From NCBI GenBank assembly GCA_947504205.1, contig CANNGL010000004.1, forward strand, positions 457,526 through 521,525: a DNA stretch of 64,000 bases. Reading direction: 5' to 3'. Origin of the DNA: an uncultured Litoreibacter sp. GTDB lineage: Bacteria; Pseudomonadota; Alphaproteobacteria; Rhodobacterales; Rhodobacteraceae. Position numbers and translations under genes: made by a program. Below the pieces are notes generated by a model that worked only from the letters and a program-made list of their open reading frames with translations, was not told the DNA's origin and made no database searches. This document shows, piece by piece, positions 47,072 to 54,723 of the stretch. The stretch's first letter is position 1, and each line of letters starts with the position of its first letter.

Positions 47072-47086
47072 GAACAAAACGTAAAC
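47072..47086 (-). promoter_or_regulatory. Near-consensus LexA box at mmcB
   Basis: On the minus strand GTTT-N7-GTTC, one mismatch from GTTC-N7-GTTC, ending a few bases before the mmcB start. One-mismatch copies are common by chance (tens per 64 kb). The support is the position and the known LexA control of mmcB in Caulobacter. Confidence 0.5.
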
Positions 47087-47113
47087 AAAAAATCAAGTGA
47101 GATTTTACTTTAC

Positions 47114-47157
47114 ATGATACCAAATGGTTTCATATAAATGATACCGAAAAGTATCAT
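47114..47157. promoter_or_regulatory. Two tandem ATGATAC operators before the cupin-arsR operon
   Basis: Dyad 1 is ATGATACC-AAAT-GGTTTCAT (47114-47133, one mismatch) and dyad 2 is ATGATAC-CGAAAA-GTATCAT (47138-47157, perfect). Their starts are 24 bp apart. They stand just upstream of the cupin gene and probably bind the ArsR-type regulator encoded in the same operon. Confidence 0.6.
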
Positions 47158-47170
47158 ATGAGAGGATATC

Positions 47171-47587
47171 ATGTTTAGAAACGCTCTCGCGATTGCGGTG
47201 GTGACAGCAGGTCCTGCACTCGCAGAACCAATTACGACAGTGCCAACTGAGAAGTTGAACTGGGCGAAGACGCCTGAGGGCGTGGCGTTCGCTCCGCTCA
47301 CCGGCGATCGCTTTACTGAACCCTACGCGGCAATGGTCGCCCTTCCCGGCGGGCTGGTAAGCCCACCTCATACCAAGTCATCGGACATGTTTGGGATGGT
47401 TGTGAGTGGGACAATGACCCATGTCGCCCAAGACCAGGATCCTGATAGCGCCACACTGCTTAAGGCAGGCGCCTATTACCACATCCCGGCTGGTCTGGCG
47501 CATGTGTCATCGTGTGTCTCTACGGAGGAATGTGTGACATTCCTCTATCAACCCGGCGCTTTCGACTTCATTCCGGTGCGCCAATGA
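47171..47587 (+). CDS. Secreted cupin-domain protein (DUF4437-like)
   Basis: 138 residues with a signal peptide (MFRNALAIAVVTAGPALAEP, cleavage after ALA near 18) and a single cupin barrel: PGGLVSPPHTKSSDMFGMVVSGTM and YYHIPAGLAHVSSC hold the metal-ligand type histidines. It may be a periplasmic binding or enzymatic cupin; substrate unknown. AGAGGA lies 6 nt upstream. It is the first gene of a three-gene operon with an ArsR-type regulator and an SRPBCC protein, behind two tandem operators. Confidence 0.85.
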   Translation: MFRNALAIAVVTAGPALAEPITTVPTEKLNWAKTPEGVAFAPLTGDRFTEPYAAMVALPGGLVSPPHTKSSDMFGMVVSGTMTHVAQDQDPDSATLLKAGAYYHIPAGLAHVSSCVSTEECVTFLYQPGAFDFIPVRQ

Positions 47588-47907
47588 ACACCGAACATCA
47601 CGCCTTTCGAGCGTTGGCCGATCCGACCCGGCGGCAAATCCTTCGGCATCTCACCCAGCGCTCCATGACCATAGCCGAGGTGTCGGACAATTTCGACATG
47701 ACACGCGCTGCCGTTAAGAAGCACCTGACCATGCTTTCAGACGGCGGCTTGATAAACGTCGAAGCCCGTGGCCGCGAACGCATCAATTCCCTTAACCCAC
47801 AAGGCTTTGCCCCTGTATTTGACTGGCTTTCATTCTTTGACCAGTTCTGGGACGACCGCCTGTCAGACTTGAAAACCGCCATCGAAAAGGACCAACCCGA
47901 TGCCTGA
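47584..47907 (+). CDS. ArsR-family transcriptional regulator
   Basis: 107 residues from the ATG at 47584, overlapping the cupin stop by 4 bp. Winged helix with RALADPTRRQILRHL and the recognition region MTIAEVSDNFDMTRAAVKKH (about residues 31-50). There are no metal-binding cysteines, so it is of the non-metal ArsR type that is usually paired with an SRPBCC/AHSA1 gene, as here. It probably represses its own operon through the ATGATAC dyads. Confidence 0.9.
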   Translation: MNTEHHAFRALADPTRRQILRHLTQRSMTIAEVSDNFDMTRAAVKKHLTMLSDGGLINVEARGRERINSLNPQGFAPVFDWLSFFDQFWDDRLSDLKTAIEKDQPDA

Positions 47908-48313
47908 CACAATCATTCGCAAATCTGTCTATCTGAATGCTCCGAAGGAGACTGTTTGGACCTATCTGACTGACCCGGAAAAGCTGGCGATTTGGTTTCA
48001 CAAGCCAAAGGTGCCACTCGCCGCAGGGGAAGACTACGCCATGTACGGCACCGAGTCCGGAGACAAACTGATGTGGGGGACGGTGACAAAATCCGAACCT
48101 TGCACTGCGCTTGACTACACGTTCACGATTAAGCCGATGGGAGATGCCGTTAGTACCGTTAAATGGCGGCTGGAGGATGTGCCCGGCGGCACGCGTCTGT
48201 CACTAGAACATATCGGATTGCCACAAGGAGCGGAGGCTTTCGGGCTGACCCTGGCGCTCGACAAAGGTTGGGACGATCACATCAGTCGAATGCGCGCCGA
48301 TATCCATGACTGA
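47900..48313 (+). CDS. SRPBCC (AHSA1-like) domain protein
   Basis: 137 residues, one START-like fold. N-terminal VYLNAPKETVWTYLTDPEKLAIWFHKPKVPLAAG and C-terminal GLTLALDKGWDDHISRMRADIHD are typical of the AHSA1/polyketide-cyclase-like proteins encoded with ArsR regulators. It may bind a hydrophobic ligand. Its start overlaps the end of the arsR gene by 8 bp. It abuts the DUF1801 gene tail to tail with no gap. Confidence 0.88.
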   Translation: MPDTIIRKSVYLNAPKETVWTYLTDPEKLAIWFHKPKVPLAAGEDYAMYGTESGDKLMWGTVTKSEPCTALDYTFTIKPMGDAVSTVKWRLEDVPGGTRLSLEHIGLPQGAEAFGLTLALDKGWDDHISRMRADIHD

Positions 48314-48751
48314 TCACGCTCGCCAAGTCTCGTAATTTGACTGCATGTAGCTGACGCCGTCCTGAATGATTTCTTTCAGGACGGCGGTATCGATGTCGGT
48401 TAATTTGTTGACGTATAGACACGACTTTCCCGTCTTGTGTTTGCCGAGACGGGTCATCTTTTCTCCGAGATCGCGGTAGCCCGGCAGAATATGGATCGAG
48501 AGATTGGCCTTTCGCGGACTAAAGCCAGTGATCATGAAGTCCCCTTCGCGACCACTTTCGTATTTGTAGTGATAGCGACCGAAGCCCACGATAGACGTAC
48601 CCCACATTCGTGGCTCCCAGCCCGTCACTTCCTCGAATATCTTCAACAATTCCAAACCGTCAGCGCGCCGAACCGGATGTTCAATTCCTTCGAGAAACTC
48701 CAAAACGGATTGATCACTGGGTGCAGTTTTATTTTGAGCTTTCGCCATCAT
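48314..48751 (-). CDS. DUF1801 domain protein
   Basis: 145 residues from the ATG at 48751 (144 from 48748), with GGAGGA just upstream. The core has GTSIVGFGRYHYKYESGREGDFMITGFSPRK and LGKHKTGKSCLYVNKLTDID, the pattern of YdhG/DUF1801 proteins, often annotated as iron-chaperone-like; function unproven. A GGTATCAT half-site like that of the neighbouring operators occurs about 15 bp before the ribosome site, which may be chance. Confidence 0.85.
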   Translation of the reverse strand: MMAKAQNKTAPSDQSVLEFLEGIEHPVRRADGLELLKIFEEVTGWEPRMWGTSIVGFGRYHYKYESGREGDFMITGFSPRKANLSIHILPGYRDLGEKMTRLGKHKTGKSCLYVNKLTDIDTAVLKEIIQDGVSYMQSNYETWRA

Positions 48752-48943
48752 CAATTCCTCCGCCCACACAGGGTATCATATCCGGCTAGAAACGTCGCAC
48801 GGCCTTGTCAGAAGGGTCTTCGAGGCCTAAGTCACTCGAGACGGTTCTGCCCTTCTCGTGACATGGAGACTACATTCCGGTGGCCTTAAGCAATTCCGCG
48901 GGAGTTGGCTCTGTCCGGATCCTGGTCCGGTTACCTGACGCCC

Positions 48944-48959
48944 ACCTGTATATACAGGT
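48944..48959. repeat. 16-bp perfect palindrome
   Basis: ACCTGTATATACAGGT is fully self-complementary. It lies in the 252-bp gap between the small membrane protein gene and the DUF1801 gene, both on the minus strand, about 190 bp upstream of the latter. No other gene is seen in this gap. Confidence 0.6.
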
Positions 48960-49003
48960 CTGCGGGGATAAGTTCTTCTACGGTTGTGGTGGTTCCGTCG
49001 CTC

Positions 49004-49309
49004 TTACCAATTACTAGTCTTTGTTCCACCCAGGCTCACTTTTGCCAAAACAGGGGTTTTCGGTCCGCGCGGCGGTTTATCATCGGATTTGTCGGCCAAC
49101 CCCATGACGGCTAAGCCCATCTGAACACTGCCGAATGTAATGACAAAAAACACGGTCATGATGCCAAGCGCCAATGGCCCTGCATCTGTGTGGGTGACGA
49201 GATACCAAAGATCGGCCACGTTGTACCACAACAGCAGCGACACAAAACACAGGGCCACGAATGCGCCAAAACAGGCGTGTTTCAAAAGAAACCGAATATG
49301 CTTAGGCAT
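49004..49309 (-). CDS. Small conserved-type membrane protein, function unknown
   Basis: 101 residues with two predicted spans (about 10-28 ACFGAFVALCFVSLLLWY and 43-68 PLALGIMTVFFVITFGSVQMGLAVM) and a hydrophilic basic tail (KSDDKPPRGPKTPVLAKV). AAAGGAG lies 6 nt before the ATG, and the codon use resembles its neighbours, so it looks real. I do not recognise a named family. Confidence 0.7.
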   Translation of the reverse strand: MPKHIRFLLKHACFGAFVALCFVSLLLWYNVADLWYLVTHTDAGPLALGIMTVFFVITFGSVQMGLAVMGLADKSDDKPPRGPKTPVLAKVSLGGTKTSNW

Positions 49310-49370
49310 GGCGCGCTCCTTTGGACCGATAGAAGGATTCTACCGCGTCAGACCGAAAAAATACAGCCAG

Positions 49371-50291
49371 CTAAATGCCGATGGCGTTTAGTCGCTTGCG
49401 TTCTTCGCTCACAAGAAACTCGTCCAGCATATCAAAAACCAGTCGTATGCGGCGGCTTTTATGCAGTTCACGATGCGTCGTCAGCCAGAAGGGAAATGTT
49501 GGCCCGGCAATTTCAGGCAGCAGCGGCACCACTGCCGGACTCTGCGCTGCTATGCCATCCGCCATGATCCCGACACCAAGCCCCCGGCGCACCATTTCCC
49601 AGGCGACCATTCCAGTGCGTGACCCCAGGCCGAAGTTACGCCGGGTGAGCAAGAGGCCGAAGCTCTTGGCTGATGCGATGATCTCCTCAGGGTCGCCGAA
49701 GCTGATGAAATCGGCACGCGCCATCGCCTCCAAACTATCCAGCGCGCCCATGCGCGAAATATATTGATTGGAGGCATAAAAATGCGCTTCTGTCTCAAAC
49801 AACAGTTTGGCGATCAGGTCTGGCTGATCTGGCCGCACATGACGAATGGCGATATCCGCCTCCCGTTGCTGCAGGTCACGAATATCGTTAGTGGCCACGA
49901 TTTCGATCTCGAGGTTGGGTGCCTCCTTGCGCAATCGGGCCAGCACGGGCGGAAGAATGTAAGCCGCGATCAGATCAACCGCCGTAATCCTGACAATCCC
50001 CTCGACCGATTGCGCCCGGCCAGATGCCGCCAGCGAAAGGCGTCCCGCAGCTTCCCCCATGGCACGGACGTGATCCAACAGCTCCATTCCGGCGGGCGTT
50101 ACGCTTAGGGACCGCCCAACCCGCTCGAACAGGACCACGCCCAATGCCTCTTCCAGCGCGGCAACCTGACGCCCGATCGTAGGTTGGGTCTGCCCTAAAG
50201 CGCGGGCCGCCGCAGAGAGAGACCCCTCCTCAGCGGTTGCCAAGAAGGCGCGAACTTGGTTCCAATCAAATGATATCGCCGCCCAATTCAT
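49371..50291 (-). CDS. LysR-family transcriptional regulator
   Basis: 306 residues from the ATG at 50291 (or 50303). The N-terminal winged helix WNQVRAFLATAEEGSLSAAARALGQTQPTIGRQVAALEEALG is classical, followed by two effector-binding subdomains (EGIVRITAVDLIAAYILPPVLARL). It is divergent from a SAM methyltransferase across 87 bp, and ATGCA-ATTA-TGCAT (50290-50303) covers its own start, a possible autoregulatory site. The target is probably the methyltransferase gene. Confidence 0.92.
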   Translation of the reverse strand: MNWAAISFDWNQVRAFLATAEEGSLSAAARALGQTQPTIGRQVAALEEALGVVLFERVGRSLSVTPAGMELLDHVRAMGEAAGRLSLAASGRAQSVEGIVRITAVDLIAAYILPPVLARLRKEAPNLEIEIVATNDIRDLQQREADIAIRHVRPDQPDLIAKLLFETEAHFYASNQYISRMGALDSLEAMARADFISFGDPEEIIASAKSFGLLLTRRNFGLGSRTGMVAWEMVRRGLGVGIMADGIAAQSPAVVPLLPEIAGPTFPFWLTTHRELHKSRRIRLVFDMLDEFLVSEERKRLNAIGI

Positions 50292-50378
50292 GCAATTATG
50301 CATATCAAAGCGACAGTTTTTGGCAATTCCAAACGAATATTGACAGAGTTATGACCCGCTCCAAATAGGAGAAACACC

Positions 50379-51011
50379 ATGACTGATATCGCATTCTGGG
50401 ACCGGATCGCTGAAAAGTATTCCAAGCGCCCAATTTCTGACGTCGACTACTACCACCAGACACTTGAGCGCACGCAAAGCTATCTCAAGGCGACAGATCG
50501 TATTTTGGAGATGGGGTGCGGCACTGGCGGGACAGCATTGCTTTTGGCACCCCACGTCGCGGAAGTCATGGCTACCGACCTGTCACCCGAAATGGTCCGC
50601 ATCGCGGCGGACAAAGCTGCGGCCGAAGGGACGACCAACGTTCGGTTTGCCGCAAAGGAGGTGTTGGAGCACTCCGCTGATGACGGCCCCTATGACGTTG
50701 TATTAGCTCATAACCTTCTTCATCTCGTGGAGAACCTGGATGATGCACTAGATCATATTGCGAGATTGGTGAAACCCGGTGGGTTGTTTGTCTCCAAGAC
50801 TGTCGTGCTGTCGGACACACCGAGTTTTGGCTTCAAAATCATGCGGAAAATCATCCCCGTGATGCAATGGCTGGGCAAGGCGCCGTTTGTAAGGTTCATG
50901 CCAATCGTCGAGCTTGAACGGAGGATTGAGGCGTCCGGTTTCAAGATTGTCGAAGCTCTGCACAAGGATGCAATGGCACCTGGACGTTACGTCGTGGCGC
51001 GCCGCCTTTGA
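50379..51011 (+). CDS. Class I SAM-dependent methyltransferase
   Basis: 210 residues. Motif I ILEMGCGTGGTALLLAPHV, the acidic VMATDLSPEMVRIAADKA, motif IV region YDVVLAHNLLHLVENLD and ARLVKPGGLFVSKTV give a clear Rossmann methylase of the UbiE-like group. Substrate unknown. A TTGACA lies at 50340-50345 and AGGAG 7 nt before the ATG. Its 3' end overlaps the AsnB-like gene tail to tail by 25 bp. Confidence 0.9.
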   Translation: MTDIAFWDRIAEKYSKRPISDVDYYHQTLERTQSYLKATDRILEMGCGTGGTALLLAPHVAEVMATDLSPEMVRIAADKAAAEGTTNVRFAAKEVLEHSADDGPYDVVLAHNLLHLVENLDDALDHIARLVKPGGLFVSKTVVLSDTPSFGFKIMRKIIPVMQWLGKAPFVRFMPIVELERRIEASGFKIVEALHKDAMAPGRYVVARRL

Positions 51012-52660
51012 TTTGATCCACGTGTATTCGGCAAGTCCAAGTGGCCTTCGTCAGAGAGCACGTCCAGCGTGAAAGGTGTCACGGGAACTTCTGGGCAATC
51101 CTCGCGAAAGACGGCTTCGTAAAGCAAGCGCTGCGCTTCTATGAAGCCGCTGCGCCATGCAAGATGGGTTTCTTCTTCACAATCCAGACCCTTCACGAAC
51201 CGCATCGATCCGATCCCCGCAACTTCTGGATCCGCCCGCATGAGCAAGTGCCAAAACAACATGCGCCGACGGCGATAGCTAGTATCAAAACTCATCATCA
51301 ATTGGATGAGCCGACGACTGTTGAAAGGCGAGACGTAAAAGCTGGTGAAATTGCCACCGAAATTTGCAGCCAGTTCAGGTGCATTGACAACTTCATAATA
51401 AATCAGATCAGCTTTTTTGGGGGCCACCACGCCGGGAACGCCTTGCAAATATGCAGATATTTCGGTCGACATGCGTTTGTCGGCACGCCGGTTAGGAGGG
51501 TTGTAAGAAAGCAATCTGCGCAATTCTGTCTGGAAATACTCGTCTGTAAAGTCATCGGGATCGTCCGTATCCACGAATAAGGCGCGCAGGATCGGTATTT
51601 GTTGACCTCGTAAAACGACGGCGTTTTGATCCACCAGCGAGTAGATGCCACTGGTTACTTCCTCTTTCGGATGGCCAGAGACACCCGAAGCAAGACTGTA
51701 CTGCAGCGCTGCTTTCTCCCGCTCTTTTTCCGTCGCAGGAAGCATATTTCGATGCATGGGTCTGCGTCCAAGATGCATTTCGTGGGACAGACCTTTGGTC
51801 GAGCAAAGCTGCCGGGCGATCGCGGCGTCCATTCGACCAATAGATCTCAGCACATAGGTATAGATTTGCGAGAACCCGGCGCGCCCCTCCTCACCCGCTG
51901 CGACGAAGATGATCCGACTGTCGAGCCCTCCGGTCAGAGGAAGGCTTGTTGTGTAGCGCGCGTTTAGGCTGGTCAACACGTTTCTCGTTGAGCGCAGTAT
52001 CTCGTCTAGCGCCGCGCCATAGCTGTCAAAAGGCAGCTCAAACTGATCTTCGCTATTGGGCCAGAAACGGCTTGTCTGGAAGCTCTCGAGATCAAGAAAG
52101 TGGTTACAATTGATCCGCGTAACGTGGCGGTCAGGCGTGTGCGAGAAGCCAAACTCCACCTCTCTGTTGGTGTTGGGCCGTGAATATAAAGGGTTTGGGT
52201 CTATGGGTCGGTCCACGCAAAGCAAACAAGAAGCAGCGATCCGTCGCAGCTTTCTGTTCACAACCGCCCCGATGGTGCCGGAGGCATCTGTGTAGAGCCG
52301 TAGCTGCCCTTCCAATTCGATAAGGACGCCAAATCGTCCAACGGTTTCGGTCACGATCGCCTCAAATTGCGCCCGTGCGTCACGTCCGTTTTTGGCAAGC
52401 CCGCGAGCTATCGCCTCCTCAGGCCGGGTGCCGTCATGATGCGCACCGATACCAAAAAACAGCCCTATCTGCGTCCCCGCCCCATCTCTGATTGGTACCA
52501 CGGGCAGAACAGCGCCAGCTTGCAGAATCCAACCGTTGAAGCTGTAAGACACAAACCCAGGCAAGCTCAGATCATCTCGATCTATGATGTATTGAAATCG
52601 AAAAGTGTCCTCGAAGCTCAAATCTTTTTCTCGACACCGTCGAAGCGCTTCTACTGTCAT
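50987..52660 (-). CDS. Asparagine-synthase-like protein lacking the glutaminase cysteine
   Basis: 557 residues. The C-terminal half has the PP-loop of the asparagine-synthase fold, LPLTGGLDSR (about 241-249), where AsnB has SGGLDSS; this site adenylates a carboxylate. The N-terminal 150 residues look like a decayed Ntn glutaminase (GRFGVLIELEGQLRLYTDASG) but lack Cys at position 2, so glutamine is not expected to be the nitrogen donor. Similar proteins form amides or close lactam rings, for example lasso-peptide cyclases, while AsnB/LtsA amidates peptidoglycan diaminopimelate. The start overlaps the stop of the Ddl paralogue by 4 bp (ATGA), so the two enzymes are probably made together. Confidence 0.8.
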   Translation of the reverse strand: MTVEALRRCREKDLSFEDTFRFQYIIDRDDLSLPGFVSYSFNGWILQAGAVLPVVPIRDGAGTQIGLFFGIGAHHDGTRPEEAIARGLAKNGRDARAQFEAIVTETVGRFGVLIELEGQLRLYTDASGTIGAVVNRKLRRIAASCLLCVDRPIDPNPLYSRPNTNREVEFGFSHTPDRHVTRINCNHFLDLESFQTSRFWPNSEDQFELPFDSYGAALDEILRSTRNVLTSLNARYTTSLPLTGGLDSRIIFVAAGEEGRAGFSQIYTYVLRSIGRMDAAIARQLCSTKGLSHEMHLGRRPMHRNMLPATEKEREKAALQYSLASGVSGHPKEEVTSGIYSLVDQNAVVLRGQQIPILRALFVDTDDPDDFTDEYFQTELRRLLSYNPPNRRADKRMSTEISAYLQGVPGVVAPKKADLIYYEVVNAPELAANFGGNFTSFYVSPFNSRRLIQLMMSFDTSYRRRRMLFWHLLMRADPEVAGIGSMRFVKGLDCEEETHLAWRSGFIEAQRLLYEAVFREDCPEVPVTPFTLDVLSDEGHLDLPNTRGSNQRRRATT

Positions 52661-53595
52661 GAGACCACATCCAGGAAATCACCAGCTTGAGGATCGTCCC
52701 GATTAAGTCCGGCGTCATCGACAAGCCACTTACAAAGCTCTGGAAAATCGATCCCCAGCAAAGCGGCCTGCTGTCCAATATTTGAATCCGGTCGCAGCCC
52801 CGGCTGAGTATTTATCTCAAGCGCAATCAGACCGTCTCGCCCCCGGCTTTCATCCCAACGAAAATCAGTTCGACTGATACCGCGACAGCCAAGGGCCGCA
52901 TGCGCGCGCTCTGCAAGCTCAAGGCAATAAGCAAACACACCGTCGGGCAAGTTCGCAGGGAGCTTGCGGTTTGTCTCGCTCAACTCATATTTCGACCCGT
53001 AATCGTACCACGCACCGATCATGAATTCTGAAACCGTCAGACCCTTGCCATCCACTACACCTGCGGTCAGTTCACGACCCGGGATATAAGTTTCGACCAT
53101 AAAGAACTCGCGGGCGTCCGCAGGCATCGAAGGTGGGTCGCTCTGATCCGATTCAATCAAGGCGAAACCGCCCAGACTCGACCCCTCATTATGGGGCTTA
53201 ACAATATAGGGAGGTGCCATCACGTGCCCTGCGGCGATTTGATCACGATGACAAAGAATGCTGTCGGCAACCGGCACACCCGCTGCCTTGAATGCACGCT
53301 TGCACCGAACTTTGTCCATTGCGATAGCTGAGGCCGCGACCCCGGAGTGAGTGTAGGGGATCTGCAGCCATTCCAGCAGTCCCTGCAAGCATCCATCTTC
53401 GCCCCAACGCCCATGCAACGCATTAAACGCGACATCGGGCGCGAAACCCACCAATTCCGTGGCCAGCCCGCGTGATGCATCAAACAGTGCAGTTTCATAT
53501 CCAAGCGATTGTAAGGCCTTTGCGCATGCGTCTCCTGCTGCCAGCGAAATATCTCGCTCCAACGATGGACCCCCGGCAATAACGGCAATGCGCAT
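52657..53595 (-). CDS. Diverged D-Ala-D-Ala-ligase paralogue (ATP-grasp)
   Basis: 312 residues from the ATG at 53595 (frame open to 53661), with GAGAG upstream. It is clearly related to the dcw Ddl (shared [32 protein letters not shown]). ATP-grasp residues are retained: Glu13 (PSLERDIS), the EGSS loop (137-140), and the Mg ligands around Asp244, Glu260 and Asn262. The acceptor-side loop differs: NTQPGLRPDSNIG instead of [13 protein letters not shown], and the glycine loop continues LGG instead of VGV. This suggests a ligase with a changed second substrate. It forms a two-gene unit with the AsnB-like protein. Confidence 0.85.
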   Translation of the reverse strand: MRIAVIAGGPSLERDISLAAGDACAKALQSLGYETALFDASRGLATELVGFAPDVAFNALHGRWGEDGCLQGLLEWLQIPYTHSGVAASAIAMDKVRCKRAFKAAGVPVADSILCHRDQIAAGHVMAPPYIVKPHNEGSSLGGFALIESDQSDPPSMPADAREFFMVETYIPGRELTAGVVDGKGLTVSEFMIGAWYDYGSKYELSETNRKLPANLPDGVFAYCLELAERAHAALGCRGISRTDFRWDESRGRDGLIALEINTQPGLRPDSNIGQQAALLGIDFPELCKWLVDDAGLNRDDPQAGDFLDVVS

Positions 53596-53719
53596 TCGGC
53601 TCTCTCGGACAAACCACAATATTTGCGCTAAATTGTCCTGTCTGACACCATGAGACAACAAGATATTGGCATTACGACCGATATTTTAGAGCAAAGCGCT
53701 GGTGCTTATTCCGATTGGT

Positions 53720-54187
53720 TCAGAATGCGTCTGGTCTTGCCTCTCTCGCAAGATGATCAAGAACCGCATTGACGAATTTTGGCTCTTTTCCTTCGGGAAA
53801 GAACGCCTTCGCGATATCGACGAACTCCGTGATCACAACTTTCGGAGGTGTCTTCTTTGCAGTGATCTCCGCACCGGCCGCTCTGAATAACGCCCGCAGG
53901 GTTGGATCGATCCGATCAATCGGCCATGTAACCTTCAAAGCTCGATCTGTCATCTGATCGATTGAGGCCTGATGTTCAACCGCCCCCTCTAGCAGTGCGC
54001 GAAAGGTGTCAACATCGCCCTCGGCCATCTCGCCTTCGTCATATGTCGCTCCAAAGCGGTGCGTCTCAAACTCTTCGCGAACCGCGTCAATCGTTTGATC
54101 GGAATGCTCCATTTGAAACAGAGCTTGAACAGCGTAAAGCCGTGCTGCCGAACGCATCTGGCGTTTCTGATTGCCGGATTGGGTCAT
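53720..54187 (-). CDS. nusB: Transcription antitermination factor NusB
   Basis: All-helical RNA-binding protein of the rRNA antitermination complex, 155 residues. RSAARLYAVQALFQMEHSD at the N-terminus and the C-terminal VVITEFVDIAKAFFPEGKEPKFVNAVLDHLAREAR are diagnostic. It overlaps ribH by 4 bp (ATGA), the common ribH-nusB arrangement. It is the last gene of the riboflavin operon. Confidence 0.96.
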   Translation of the reverse strand: MTQSGNQKRQMRSAARLYAVQALFQMEHSDQTIDAVREEFETHRFGATYDEGEMAEGDVDTFRALLEGAVEHQASIDQMTDRALKVTWPIDRIDPTLRALFRAAGAEITAKKTPPKVVITEFVDIAKAFFPEGKEPKFVNAVLDHLAREARPDAF

Positions 54188-54720
54188 GCTATCTGAAAAC
54201 TTCCATCATCTTCATCGAGTGGGCGGCCGAAACCAATCCCTTTGCCAGACGAGCCATATTTGCGCTCAAGAGCGATCAAGTGAAGGGCCGCCGCTGCTGC
54301 GCCACCGCCCGCATCATAACCTTTTGGATCACATCGTATTTCAGCCTGAGCGCGATTTTCCACGGTCAGAATACCGTTGCCTAAGTTGACGCCCTGCAGA
54401 CCCAGCAACATCAGACCATGCGAACTGTCGTTGCAAACAGTCTCGTAATGCGTGGTCTCGCCGCGAATGACGCACCCCAAGGCCACAAAACCATCGAAGT
54501 CAGCTCGTCTGTGCGCGATACGAATAGCGGGCGGGATTTCCAACGCACCGGGAACCTCGATCAACTCGACCTTCGCGTCGCAGCCCTTCGCTTTGGCTTG
54601 TGCACCAGCTATCAGCCCGGCCGCGATGTCCTTGTAGTAGGGAGAGACGACGATCGCCAATTTGACCGGTTCGGCAAAAACAGGCAGGTCCAGAATATGA
54701 TGTTGCTCAGCGGTCGCCAT
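54184..54720 (-). CDS. ribH: 6,7-Dimethyl-8-ribityllumazine synthase RibH
   Basis: Penultimate enzyme of riboflavin synthesis, 178 residues. KLAIVVSPYYKDIAAGLIAGA, EVPGALEIPPAIRIA and GFVALGCVIRGETTHYETVCNDSSHGLM are the family motifs with the active-site His. It lies 3 bp after ribBX and overlaps nusB. Confidence 0.97.
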   Translation of the reverse strand: MATAEQHHILDLPVFAEPVKLAIVVSPYYKDIAAGLIAGAQAKAKGCDAKVELIEVPGALEIPPAIRIAHRRADFDGFVALGCVIRGETTHYETVCNDSSHGLMLLGLQGVNLGNGILTVENRAQAEIRCDPKGYDAGGGAAAAALHLIALERKYGSSGKGIGFGRPLDEDDGSFQIA

Positions 54721-54723
54721 ATC

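Noticed and set aside
53650..53772. 40-codon plus-strand frame before the Ddl paralogue, considered as a peptide substrate of the Ddl/AsnB-like pair
   Set aside because: It overlaps the 3' end of nusB on the other strand, has no ribosome site and shows no leader/core pattern.
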